DNA from: Actinomadura graeca
GTDB taxonomy: Bacteria; Actinomycetota; Actinomycetes; Streptosporangiales; Streptosporangiaceae
Length of the DNA: 64,000 bases
NCBI RefSeq assembly: GCF_019175365.1
Contig: NZ_CP059572.1
Span: 1,860,001-1,924,000, forward strand
Direction: 5' to 3'
In this document: one piece after another, positions 37,294 through 45,340 of the stretch
Layout: the number at the start of each line of letters is the position of its first letter
Position numbering within the stretch: the stretch's first letter is position 1
Program-made: the position numbers and the translations under genes
Notes under the pieces: generated by a model
The model's input: only the letters and a program-made list of their open reading frames with translations
Databases searched by the model: none
What the model was told of the DNA's origin: nothing

Positions 37294-39907
37294 CATCCGT
37301 TCGACCTTCCTGGACTTCTTCCGGGAGCGCGACCACCGCGTCGTCCCGTCCAGCCCGCTGATCCCCTCCGATCCCACGCTGCTGCTGGCGAACGCGGGGA
37401 TGAACCAGTTCAAGCCGTACTTCCTCGGCGAGACCGTCCCGGAGCACCCTCGGGCGACGTCCGTGCAGAAGTGCGCGCGCACGTCCGACATCGAGAACGT
37501 GGGGCGGACGGCACGCCACGCGACGTTCTTCGAGATGCTCGGCAACTTCTCCTTCGGCGACTACTTCAAGCAGGAGGCGATCTCCTGGGCCTGGGAGCTT
37601 CTGACCCGCCTCTACAACCTCGACCCGGACCGCCTCTGGGTCACCGTGTACCTCGATGACGACGAGGCGGAGCGGCTCTGGCGGAGGGTGGGCGTCCCCT
37701 CGGAGCGGATCCAGCGGCTCGGCATGGAGGACAACTACTGGTCGATGGGCACGCCCGGTCCCTGCGGTCCCTCGTCCGAACTGCACTACGACCGCGGGCC
37801 CGCGTTCGGGCCCGAGGGCGGCCCCGCCGTAGACGGCGAGCGCTACCAGGAGCTGTGGAATCTCGTCTTCATGCAGAACCTCCGGGGAGAGGGCTCGGGG
37901 AAGGACGGATACCCGATCCTGGGCGGGTTGCCTTCCAAGAACATCGACACCGGCCTCGGCCTGGACAGGCTCGCGGCGATCCTGCAAGGCGTCGAGACCT
38001 TGTCCGAGACCGACCTCCTCGCGCCGACGCTCCGTCTCGTCCAGGAAATGGCGGGCCGCGAGTACCCCGGCCGGGACGGCACGGAGACGTCGGTCTCGTT
38101 CCGCGTCGTGTCCGAGCACGCGCGGTCGATCGCGTTCCTCATCGCGGACGGCGTGCTGCCCGCGCGCGACGGCCGCGGCTACGTCCTGCGCCGCCTCATG
38201 CGCCGCGCGATCCGGCACGCCCGCCGCCTGGACATCGGCGAACCCGTGCTGGCGCCGCTCACCGGCAGCGTCATCGGCACCCTGGGCGGGACGTGGCCGG
38301 AGCTGGAACGCCAGTCCGGGCTGATCCGCCAGGTCGTCACGGCCGAGGAGGAGGGGTTCGAGCGGACCCTCCGCCAGGGCTCCCGCCTCCTGGACTCGGC
38401 GATCCGCCGCGCCGGATCCACCATCTCGGGCCGGACGGCGTTCGACCTGCACGACACCTACGGCTTCCCCATCGACCTCACCTTGGACGCGGCGCGCTCC
38501 GCCGGGCTCACCGTGGACGTGGACGCGTTCGGCGAGTTGCTGGAGGAACAACGGCGCCAGGCACACCGGGCGGGCCAGGACCGCAAGGGCGACGCCGTCA
38601 CGCGCCAGGACCTTTACCGGCGCACGGTCGCAGAACACGGCCTCACCGACTTCGTGGGGTACGACACCACTTCCTCCGAGACCCGTCTGGCCGCGCTGCT
38701 AGGCGACACGGGCACCGTCCATAGCGCGCGCGAAGGAGACGAGCTGGAAGTCATCCTCACCCGGAGCCCCTTCTACGCGGAGGCAGGCGGGCAGGTAGGA
38801 GACACCGGGACCGTGCGCACCCCCGACGGGCTCCTGCGCGTCCTGGACACCCGTCCCGGCCTGGACGGCTTGCACGTCCACACCGTCCGCGTCCTGGAAG
38901 GCGAGGTCCGTCCCGGCCAAGAAGGAGAGGCGCTGGTCGACGCGGACCGGCGCGCGGCGACCGCCCGTTCCCACAGCGCGACGCACGTCCTGCACGCGAT
39001 GCTGCGCCGCGTCCTCGGCGAGCACGCCGCGCAACGGGGCTCCCGGGTCGAACCGGGGCGGCTGCGCTTCGACTTCGCGCACTTCTCCGCCCTGGACCCC
39101 GCTGAGCTGGACACCGTCCAGACGCTGGTGAACGACTACCTCCTGGACGATCCGGACGTCCGCGTCTGGGAGACGAGCCGGGCCGAGGCGGAGAAGGCGG
39201 GCGCCGTCGCGCTGTTCGGCGAGAAGTACGGCACCGAGGTACGCATCGTGGACATCGGCGACGCGTCCCGCGAACTATGCGGCGGAACACATGTCGGACA
39301 CGGCTCCCAGGCGGGCCCCGTCCACATCCTCGGCGAATCCTCCATCGGCACCGGCCTGCGCCGCGTCGAGGCCCTCACCGGCGCGGACGCGCTGCGCCAC
39401 TACGACCACCAGCGCGACCTGCTGGCCGAGCTCGCGGGGCTGCTGAACGTCCGCCCCCCCGAGGCGCCCGCCCAGCTCCGCCGGCGCCTGGAGACGCTGG
39501 CAGAGGCACAACGCCAGCTGGAGTCCCTGCGCGACGCGGAACTCGACAGCCACGCCCGCCGCCTGGCGGCGTCCGCGGAGCCCCTGCGCGGCGGCCGGCT
39601 CGTCGCGCGGATCGTGGACGTCCCCGACCTGCGCCCCCTCGCGTCGCGGACCCTCTCCCACCTGCCCGGCAACGCGGCGGTCGTCCTGGGCACCCGCTCG
39701 GCGGCCAAGGCCACCCTCGTCGCCGCGGTCTCGGGCACCGGCGTCCAGGCCCGGACGCTCCTGACCGGCGCGGCGTCCGAGGTTGGCGGCGGCGCGGGCG
39801 GGAAGGGACCTATGGCGAGCGCGGGGGGACGCCGTCCGGAGCGCCTGGAGCACGCCATGGCCCTCGCGGAGACGGAGGCCCGCCGCCTCCTTGACGATCC
39901 GGCCTAG
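37280..39907 (+). CDS. alaS: Alanyl-tRNA synthetase, outside the usual alaS context
   Basis: A full-length 875-residue class II synthetase. The catalytic domain has RATSVQKCARTSDIENVG and HATFFEMLGNFSFGDYF. The editing domain has the zinc ligands SHSATHVLH and CGGTH, and the C-Ala region has GGGAGGKG. It charges tRNA-Ala and deacylates Ser/Gly mischarged tRNA. Actinobacterial alaS normally sits with ruvX, mltG and aroE. Here it lies between a GNAT gene and an unknown gene, so this may be a second copy. No clear ribosome binding site precedes the ATG at 37280. Confidence 0.92.
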   Translation: MRSSDIRSTFLDFFRERDHRVVPSSPLIPSDPTLLLANAGMNQFKPYFLGETVPEHPRATSVQKCARTSDIENVGRTARHATFFEMLGNFSFGDYFKQEAISWAWELLTRLYNLDPDRLWVTVYLDDDEAERLWRRVGVPSERIQRLGMEDNYWSMGTPGPCGPSSELHYDRGPAFGPEGGPAVDGERYQELWNLVFMQNLRGEGSGKDGYPILGGLPSKNIDTGLGLDRLAAILQGVETLSETDLLAPTLRLVQEMAGREYPGRDGTETSVSFRVVSEHARSIAFLIADGVLPARDGRGYVLRRLMRRAIRHARRLDIGEPVLAPLTGSVIGTLGGTWPELERQSGLIRQVVTAEEEGFERTLRQGSRLLDSAIRRAGSTISGRTAFDLHDTYGFPIDLTLDAARSAGLTVDVDAFGELLEEQRRQAHRAGQDRKGDAVTRQDLYRRTVAEHGLTDFVGYDTTSSETRLAALLGDTGTVHSAREGDELEVILTRSPFYAEAGGQVGDTGTVRTPDGLLRVLDTRPGLDGLHVHTVRVLEGEVRPGQEGEALVDADRRAATARSHSATHVLHAMLRRVLGEHAAQRGSRVEPGRLRFDFAHFSALDPAELDTVQTLVNDYLLDDPDVRVWETSRAEAEKAGAVALFGEKYGTEVRIVDIGDASRELCGGTHVGHGSQAGPVHILGESSIGTGLRRVEALTGADALRHYDHQRDLLAELAGLLNVRPPEAPAQLRRRLETLAEAQRQLESLRDAELDSHARRLAASAEPLRGGRLVARIVDVPDLRPLASRTLSHLPGNAAVVLGTRSAAKATLVAAVSGTGVQARTLLTGAASEVGGGAGGKGPMASAGGRRPERLEHAMALAETEARRLLDDPA

Positions 39908-39927
39908 CGCGACGAGAGGAGCCTCCC

Positions 39928-40446
39928 GTGTTGCGCGTCTTCTGCTTCGGCACACTCGGCATCACGGTCGAGGACCTCTACCTGATCGACCCCGACCCCG
40001 AGCTCGGCGGCCACGAGCGAGGCGTCCGCGTCGAACTCCGGCTGCTCGACCCGCGCCCCTGGCGCGGGTCGGGCACCGCTTCCCAGCCGATCATCGTGGA
40101 CCGCGCCGTCTGGCGCGCCGACTTCCTGGAGTCCGTCGCGGGCGGCCCCGGCTCCAAGGACCGCATGCACCACCACCCCGCCATGGCGGACAACGAGCCC
40201 GGACGGCGCGTCTTCGACACCGACCTCACCGCCGACCCCATGGGCTGGCTCCAAGACCAGCTGGACGACGTCGCGCCCCTCCTCGCCGAGGCCGGGGTCG
40301 ACCCGGGCGCCCACCGCCCGTCCGCCGCCGCCGTCAGCGAGGCGTCCCCCGATCTGGTCGGCACCGTGGCGACCGTCCTGAACGCGGTCCGCGAAGGCGT
40401 CCTGGCCACCGCCCCAAAGAAGACCGCCGACACCGGTCGCGCCTGA
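39928..40446 (+). CDS. Hypothetical protein downstream of alaS
   Basis: A 172-residue soluble protein starting MLRVFCFGTLGITVEDLYLID. It has a central MHHHPAMADNEPGRRVFD segment and a helical C-terminus. No family was recognised. The GTG at 39928 follows GAGAGGAG and lies only 20 bp after the alaS stop, so the two are probably co-transcribed. The conserved-looking His cluster could bind a metal, which is speculation. Confidence 0.7.
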   Translation: MLRVFCFGTLGITVEDLYLIDPDPELGGHERGVRVELRLLDPRPWRGSGTASQPIIVDRAVWRADFLESVAGGPGSKDRMHHHPAMADNEPGRRVFDTDLTADPMGWLQDQLDDVAPLLAEAGVDPGAHRPSAAAVSEASPDLVGTVATVLNAVREGVLATAPKKTADTGRA

Positions 40447-40457
40447 GAAGAAGACGG

Positions 40458-40531
40458 TCGGGCTGGCGGGATTTGAACCCACGACCCCCGGCACCCAAAG
40501 CCGGTGCGCTACCAAGCTGCGCTACAGCCCG
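40458..40531 (-). tRNA. tRNA-Pro (anticodon TGG)
   Basis: A 74-nt cloverleaf. Acceptor arms CGGGCTG and CAGCCCG pair perfectly, the D arm is GCGC...GCGC, the anticodon loop is CTTTGGGT with TGG, and the T loop is GGTTCAAATCC. The 3' CCA is not encoded. It is convergent with the upstream protein gene. Confidence 0.95.
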
Positions 40532-40674
40532 CACGCCACCGCCGATCACGGTGACGCGTGAAGTCTAGTGCCGATCGGCCCCCGCGCGCTCCGCATAAAC
40601 GCCCTCCCGGCCCGTCCACCCCGGGAACCCTGTACGCTACGGGATGGCGATCGAGGCCCCAGGCCCATCGCCGC

Positions 40675-40745
40675 GCGGGCGTAGCTCAATGGTAGAGCCC
40701 CAGTCTTCCAAACTGGCTACGCGGGTTCGATTCCCGTCGCCCGCT
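40675..40745 (+). tRNA. tRNA-Gly (anticodon TCC)
   Basis: A 71-nt cloverleaf. Acceptor arms GCGGGCG and CGCCCGC pair, the D loop is GCTCAATGGTAGAGC, the anticodon loop CTTCCAA carries TCC, and the T loop is GGTTCGATTCC. The 3' CCA is not encoded. A TACGCT -10 candidate (40633-40638) lies upstream. Confidence 0.95.
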
Positions 40746-40755
40746 CCCACCACAA

Positions 40756-40792
40756 AGGCCCAGGCAGGAGCTGCATTTCTCTGCCTGGGCCT
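40756..40792. terminator. Terminator between tRNA-Gly and the accessory operon
   Basis: A perfect 12-bp stem (AGGCCCAGGCAG at 40756-40767 with its complement at 40781-40792) around a 13-nt loop. It can end both tRNA-Gly transcription and the convergent minus-strand operon, whose last stop is 5 bp away. Confidence 0.75.
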
Positions 40793-40796
40793 CGCT

Positions 40797-41051
40797 TCAT
40801 CGCCCCCCATGATCGGATCGCACAGGCGGCGCTCCGAGTGCGCCCAGGTCGACACCGCGCAAGGCCAGGACGGTCCGCGCATACTGCACACGGGAGGCCG
40901 CATCGCGTTTCTGCGCCGACGGCAGCAGCGCACACGACACCCACGGCTCGTACACCCGGATCACCGCACGCAAGTACAAGACCTCAGCGGCCTCCTCCTC
41001 CGGCGTCCCCGCCCTCTCGCCCACCCGGCGCGGCCGGTCCTCCCGCCGCAT
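40797..41051 (-). CDS. Accessory operon gene 5, 84-aa hypothetical protein
   Basis: A small, charged, helix-rich protein (MRREDRPRRVGERAGTPEEEAAEVLYLRAVIRVYEPW). No family was recognised. Its ATG overlaps the previous stop by one base (TGATG), implying translation by re-initiation. It is the last gene of the five-gene minus-strand run. The G/C third-position bias of this frame supports coding. Confidence 0.55.
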   Translation of the reverse strand: MRREDRPRRVGERAGTPEEEAAEVLYLRAVIRVYEPWVSCALLPSAQKRDAASRVQYARTVLALRGVDLGALGAPPVRSDHGGR

Positions 41052-41269
41052 CACCGCCGCCTTCCCAACCAGGCCCGGGACCGGCCAGCAGGGCGCACGC
41101 TCCGGCACAGCCGACACTGCCGCCAGCCACCCACGCGGGCATCCCCCACCCGGCGCTGCCTCCCCAGCCAGACACACCCGCACAGCGGGCACCGCAGCCA
41201 GCCCCGCAGCCGGTGAAGCACCACAACACCCCCACGTCCGTCCTCCACCTTCATCCGCCGCGCGATCAC
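41051..41269 (-). CDS. Accessory operon gene 4, 72-aa zinc-ribbon-like protein
   Basis: A very basic mini-protein with two Cys knuckles, CPLCGC (C27, C30, C32) and CRLC (C52, C55), spaced as in zinc ribbons, with many Arg residues and a Trp. It could bind nucleic acid. The GTG start overlaps the upstream stop by 4 bp (GTGA), and the downstream gene starts in its stop codon. No family was recognised. Confidence 0.55.
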   Translation of the reverse strand: MIARRMKVEDGRGGVVVLHRLRGWLRCPLCGCVWLGRQRRVGDARVGGWRQCRLCRSVRPAGRSRAWLGRRR

Positions 41270-41715
41270 CGCGCACCCCGGCCCGCCCGGCCCGTCGCCC
41301 GGTCGATCAGGCTCCCCAGCACCGCCGGCGCCTGGTCCACCTCGTCCACCGGGACCACGCCCTGACCCGAGCCCACCAGCACAAACCACCACCGGCCCCC
41401 CACCGGCTCACACCCCACCTCCACCGACCCCGCCCCCCGGCGGCCCACACGCAGCACCGGCAACCCCGCAGGCCCGCCCACCAGCCCGCACGTAAGCGCC
41501 CCACCGGCGCCACCGATCACCGCGTCCAGCGCGGCCAGATGCAGCCGACGCGCACCCACCGCCTCCACAAGGCGCACATGCTCACAAACCCGCACCATCG
41601 CCCACCATGCGCCAGTGGCCCGCCCGTACCAGGCCACTACTCCGGAGAACTCCCGCTCGATCCGCGCCACCGCCGCCTGTGTCTCCTCCGCCGACGACAC
41701 CCACGAGACGCCCAT
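41266..41715 (-). CDS. Accessory operon gene 3, 149-aa hypothetical protein
   Basis: Begins MGVSWVSSAEETQAAVARIEREFSG. It has a Trp/Val-rich N-terminal part (VVAWYGRATGAWWAMV) and a C-terminal beta-rich part (VGGRWWFVLVGSGQGVVPVDEVDQA). No signal peptide or transmembrane helix is seen. The function is unknown. The ATG overlaps the previous stop by one base (TGATG), and the codon bias is strongly G/C at third positions. Confidence 0.6.
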   Translation of the reverse strand: MGVSWVSSAEETQAAVARIEREFSGVVAWYGRATGAWWAMVRVCEHVRLVEAVGARRLHLAALDAVIGGAGGALTCGLVGGPAGLPVLRVGRRGAGSVEVGCEPVGGRWWFVLVGSGQGVVPVDEVDQAPAVLGSLIDRATGRAGRGAR

Positions 41716-42092
41716 CACCGGCACCCGCCCGGCGAGCCGGCGAAGGGAACGGCCAACACGCGCGTGATCCGCTCCACCGCGACCGCAGCGTTCGCGATTG
41801 GACACAGCGGCTCCAACTCCGGCGGAGAGTTGCGGGTCGGTCCCGACCACACCCACCACCACGACACCCCGTCCAAGCGGCGGCACACCACCTCCTGCCG
41901 CAGCCCTGGAGCGAACGCCTGCCCGCGCGGGTCATCGGGGTCAGGCTCCCCGGCCGGGTTGCGCACCCGCACCGCACCATGCCCCATCACCTCCGCCACC
42001 AGGCCGCGCCGCTCCAGCTCGGCCACCAGCGCTTTTGCTGCCGGACGCCAGGCACCATCCACCGCCGCCCGAGACTTCGCCGACTCATCCAC
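41715..42092 (-). CDS. Accessory operon gene 2, 125-aa hypothetical protein
   Basis: A small protein with a helical start (DGAWRPAAKALVAELERRGLVAEVMGHGAVRVRNPAGEPDP) and a beta-rich middle (RLDGVSWWWVWSGPTR). It reads like a compact alpha/beta domain, but no family was recognised. The GTG at 42092 has GGGAG 9 nt upstream and lies 3 bp after the preceding stop. It is coupled to the next gene through TGATG. Confidence 0.6.
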   Translation of the reverse strand: MDESAKSRAAVDGAWRPAAKALVAELERRGLVAEVMGHGAVRVRNPAGEPDPDDPRGQAFAPGLRQEVVCRRLDGVSWWWVWSGPTRNSPPELEPLCPIANAAVAVERITRVLAVPFAGSPGGCR

Positions 42093-42095
42093 AGG

Positions 42096-42410
42096 TCACC
42101 ACTCCCGAGAAGAAGAAAGCGGGACCGGCGGACCAGGCGACCACCGGGAAGACCCACCACCCCGAACGCAGCCGCACCCGCCCGGGCACGACCACGCCAG
42201 CCGCCACAACGCCCGCCAGCCCCGCAGCTTCGAACTACGCCGCACGCAGCCCAGGCATCGGCTCACACCACCGGTATGGTGTCCGCTCCACCACCGGCCC
42301 AGGGCTGCCCGGCAAACCGACCGGCACCGCCCGCCGAGGATGGAGGACCTCCAGCCCCGATCACCGCAGGACCGGCAGTCCGCGTTGGGTGTTCCTTGCT
42401 GCTGCGTCAT
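42096..42410 (-). CDS. Accessory operon gene 1, 104-aa Cys-rich protein
   Basis: A basic protein with nine cysteines in knuckle-like pairs: CRSC (12/15), C29/C33, CLGC (52/55) and CPGGCGC (75/79/81). This suggests one or two zinc-binding sites and possibly nucleic-acid binding. No known family was recognised. The ATG at 42410 lacks a strong ribosome binding site; a GTG at 42419 is an alternative. It leads the five-gene run and faces the XRE regulator across a 19-bp palindrome. Confidence 0.5.
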   Translation of the reverse strand: MTQQQGTPNADCRSCGDRGWRSSILGGRCRSVCRAALGRWWSGHHTGGVSRCLGCVRRSSKLRGWRALWRLAWSCPGGCGCVRGGGSSRWSPGPPVPLSSSREW

Positions 42411-42456
42411 GCCGTCCACGGTCTGCCAAGGCCCGTCCGGCGCCCATTCCCAGGTG

Positions 42457-42475
42457 ATATCCCGTCACGGGATAT
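42457..42475. promoter_or_regulatory. Perfect 19-bp palindrome in the accessory divergent promoter
   Basis: Arms ATATCCCGT and ACGGGATAT flank a central C. A TATACG -10 candidate for the rightward operon (42473-42478) overlaps its right arm. It sits between the five-gene minus operon and the XRE regulator gene, so it is a strong candidate operator for that regulator. Confidence 0.65.
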
Positions 42476-42512
42476 ACGCTCGGTGACGATGAGTGACGCG
42501 GGGGGAGATCCG

Positions 42513-43901
42513 ATGTCGGGACGGGCGTCAGACCCGATCGTCATCCCCGACTCACTGTGGCAACGCCCGCAGATGACCCAGGCTCTGACCTCCCGAGACA
42601 TCCGGACCGTCTTCCACCTGTTGCACCAGTACGCAGGCGCCAGCCAGACCCAGATCGCCATCGCGTGCGGCATGTCGCAGGGCAAGGTCAGCCAGACCAT
42701 GAAGAAGGGCGGCCGCCAGGTCACCACCCTGGAAGTCTTCGAGCGCATCGCCGACGGCCTGAAGATGCCCGACACCGCCCGCATCACTCTGGGCATCGCG
42801 CCGCGACCACGCCCCAGCGCGTCAGCTGTCTCCGTCCCCCGGCCGCGATCACACACCGAGACACAGCCCCCTGACCTTGCGGACACCAGGGCCGACCCGT
42901 CCAACACAGGAGAGCAGGCCGTAGCTGAGGACATCTCCCGGTTGACCCGGTGGCTCACCGCCAGCGACACGGCCGATGAGACGATCGAAGGACTTCGACG
43001 GTCAACCTCGTCCCTGGCCACAGCGCATACGCAGGTGCCGGCGAAACGGCTCCTGCCGCAGGTGTTGTACCTTCATCGCCGCACACAGGGCCTGTTGGAA
43101 GATCGCCGACCCCGGCCCCGCCACACCCGCGAGTTACTACGGATCAACGCCGATCTGCTAGCACACGCAGCCGTGATCTTCGGTGATATCGACCTGGACG
43201 CTCACGCCGAGCAGTACGGCGCCATCGCGCTCATGCTCGCCCGGGAGGCCGGGGCCAACGAGTCGCACGCGTGGTACGCCCAAGCCAAGACGGCCCGCTG
43301 GCAAGACCGCCTGATCGAAGCGGCCGACCTTTCCCGGCAGGGCTTCGAGGCCAGTCCGCAGACGCCGATGAAGACGCAACTCGCCTGGTACGAGGCGAAC
43401 GCCGCCGCACTCCTCGGAGATAGGACCAGGGCACACCAGGCCGTCTGCCGTGCCGAACGGTCCGCCGAGACCATCCATGGCGGCACCGCAGATCTGTCGG
43501 TCTGGTCCTTCCCCGACGAGCGACAAGCCCTCTTCGCCCTGTCGGTGGCCACAAGAACAGGCGATCCCGATGGAGCACTACGGGCAGCCGAGATGGCTGA
43601 CACCGCATGGGCGAACGGCGCCCCTGTCGCACCGGCGATCTGGGCTCAGATCCGCGTCGGTACCGGAGTGGCGCATCTACTGAAGGGCGACCTTGAAGGC
43701 ACCGCCGAGCAACTCGCCGAGCTGCTGACCCTCGACCCCGGAATGCGCCTGACCACCGTCACGCGCTATCTGGCCGGCCTGGACCGCCGTCTCAGCCATC
43801 CCCGCTACCGGGACAGTTCGCTCGCCGTCCAACTCCGGCAGCAGATCCGCGACTTCAACGCCGCCGCCCTGACCGACGATCCCGACCTGGAGAGTTCATG
43901 A
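42513..43901 (+). CDS. XRE-type regulator with TPR-like C-terminal domain
   Basis: A 462-residue protein. The N-terminal helix-turn-helix covers residues ~41-66 (AGASQTQIAIACGMSQGKVSQTMKKG). A Pro-rich linker and a long helical repeat region follow (for example LLAHAAVIFGDIDLDAHAEQYGAIALML and QAKTARWQDRLIEAADLSRQGFE), resembling tetratricopeptide folds that sense peptides or small ligands. The ATG at 42513 has GGGGGAG 6 nt upstream. An earlier in-frame ATG (42489) just after a -10 would give an almost leaderless mRNA. It overlaps the next gene by 4 bp. Confidence 0.8.
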   Translation: MSGRASDPIVIPDSLWQRPQMTQALTSRDIRTVFHLLHQYAGASQTQIAIACGMSQGKVSQTMKKGGRQVTTLEVFERIADGLKMPDTARITLGIAPRPRPSASAVSVPRPRSHTETQPPDLADTRADPSNTGEQAVAEDISRLTRWLTASDTADETIEGLRRSTSSLATAHTQVPAKRLLPQVLYLHRRTQGLLEDRRPRPRHTRELLRINADLLAHAAVIFGDIDLDAHAEQYGAIALMLAREAGANESHAWYAQAKTARWQDRLIEAADLSRQGFEASPQTPMKTQLAWYEANAAALLGDRTRAHQAVCRAERSAETIHGGTADLSVWSFPDERQALFALSVATRTGDPDGALRAAEMADTAWANGAPVAPAIWAQIRVGTGVAHLLKGDLEGTAEQLAELLTLDPGMRLTTVTRYLAGLDRRLSHPRYRDSSLAVQLRQQIRDFNAAALTDDPDLESS

Positions 43902-44539
43902 GCCCTCTGCCCACGCAGATGATCAACCGTTGGCAGAACCGCGAAGAACCTGGACCCGACCAGGGCACGATCTACTGGCACATCCTCGTGAGCGATCAAC
44001 CCGAAGCCCGCAATGCCGCCCAGACTGCTCGGCAGCGACTCGCCGACTTCTCCGGCCTGCACATGCCCCCACCCGAATGGCTCCACATCACCACTCTGGT
44101 AGCCGGCCCCACCGATGAGATCACCACCGAGCAGCAACAGGACATGCTCACCGCCGCCTCCGAACTCCTCGCCGAGGTCCCTCCCATTGACGTCACGCTC
44201 GGCCGCATCTTCTACCACCCCGAAGCGATCGCCGCTGAGATCCAGCCCGCAGACCCCTTAAGACAGATCCGCAAGGCCGTACAGACGGCCACACTCAAAG
44301 TGACCGGCCGCCAAGGCCACACCGAGGGCCCCGCCTGGACCCCACACATGACACTCGCCTACAGCGAGACCGAGCAACCAGCCGAACCACTCATCACCGC
44401 ACTAGGCCGAAAACTCCCAACCACCGAATTCACGATCAACGCCGTAACCCTCGTCACGCAAAAGGGTCCCGAACGCCTCTGGAACTGGCACACCGTAGGC
44501 CAGGCCCCCCTTTCGGCCGCCGCTGAGGAGCATTACTAG
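43898..44539 (+). CDS. 2H phosphoesterase (2'-5' RNA ligase family)
   Basis: A 213-residue protein with the two His motifs of the 2H superfamily, HIT at 63-65 (WLHITTLVAG) and HMT at 150-152 (TPHMTLAYS). These residues cleave or form 2'-phosphodiesters and cyclic phosphates, for instance in RNA 2',3'-cyclic phosphate processing. The ATGA overlap with the XRE gene implies coupling. The physiological substrate is unknown. The pairing with a divergent operon of small Cys-rich proteins is the reason to look at this locus. Confidence 0.82.
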   Translation: MSPLPTQMINRWQNREEPGPDQGTIYWHILVSDQPEARNAAQTARQRLADFSGLHMPPPEWLHITTLVAGPTDEITTEQQQDMLTAASELLAEVPPIDVTLGRIFYHPEAIAAEIQPADPLRQIRKAVQTATLKVTGRQGHTEGPAWTPHMTLAYSETEQPAEPLITALGRKLPTTEFTINAVTLVTQKGPERLWNWHTVGQAPLSAAAEEHY

Positions 44540-44582
44540 ACCGAGAGAACCGACAACAAACCCGGGTTTGCGAGCATCAAGA

Positions 44583-45129
44583 GTGACGAAACTCGACCGC
44601 CGCGAAGTCCTCTACGTCATCGTGTGCGCAGCAGGCTCCGCCAGCAACGTCGGAAAACTCGTCATCCTCGCCCACCAACGAGGCTGGGACGTCCAGGTCA
44701 TCGCCACCCCTCAGCCCTGGACTTCATCGACACCAAAGCCCTAGAAGCCCAAACCGGCCACCCCGTCCGCAGCGAGTACCGCAAACCAGACAGACCCCGC
44801 TCCCCCAGACCAGACGCCATCATCGTCGCCCCCGCCACGTACAACACCATCAACAAATGGACCAACGGCATCAGCGACACCTACGCCCTTGGTATCCTCG
44901 CCGAAGCCCCCGGACCAAACATTCCCTTAGCGGTCCTCCCCCTTATCAATACCGCACTAGCCAGCCGCCGCGCGCTCAAGCACAGCATTCTGACCCTCCA
45001 AGCCGAGAGGGTCCGAATCCTACTGGGTCCAGGCAAGTTCGAACCTCACCCGCCCCGAGGCGGTGGCAGCCACTGGACACCTTCCCATGGCCGCCTCGGG
45101 CCCTCAACGCAGCAGAAGAGTCCGCCTGA
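44583..45129 (+). pseudogene. Flavoprotein (phosphopantothenoylcysteine decarboxylase-like), two frameshifts
   Basis: Joining three frames gives a recognisable HFCD-type flavoprotein. Frame 1 gives VLYVIVCAAGSASNVGKLV...DVQVIATP (44583 to ~44708). Frame 2 gives SALDFIDTKALEAQTGHPVR...DAIIVAPATYNTINKWTNGISD...GPGKFEPHPPRGG (~44711 to ~45060). Frame 3 gives QPLDTFPWPPRALNAAEESA, ending at 45129. Both shifts fit loss of one base in a short homopolymer (a C-run at 44707-44710, a G-run near 45058-45066). Read literally, the first frame stops at 44744 (53 aa). Either the gene is decaying or the sequence has two errors. It follows the 2H gene by 43 bp. Confidence 0.7.
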
Positions 45130-45340
45130 ACGGCCATGGCCGCGCTAGACAGCGCACCGTCACGCCCACCGCACTCCAAGCGCTGAAGTCCGTCAAGTAC
45201 GGTCACTTCACCTAATATTTCCTGTCGATCGACAGTAGGTCGCTAATACAGATGTAGCAGCACTCAGGAAATAACGTGCCTAACGAATCCGGCGCCCAAA
45301 GAGCCAGCAGCCAAGGATCAAAGCCTCCCTAAGGCTAGAT
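45130..45340. other. AT-richer gap with a palindrome
   Basis: A 211-bp non-coding stretch of lower GC. It contains a perfect 14-bp palindrome CTGTCGATCGACAG (45222-45235) preceded by TAATATTT. No gene or convincing promoter is seen. Confidence 0.3.

Noticed and set aside
41539..42486. Plus-strand frames in the accessory block at 41539-42486
   Set aside because: Codon bias, tight coupled overlaps and Cys knuckles all favour the minus-strand genes; the plus frames have no start signals.
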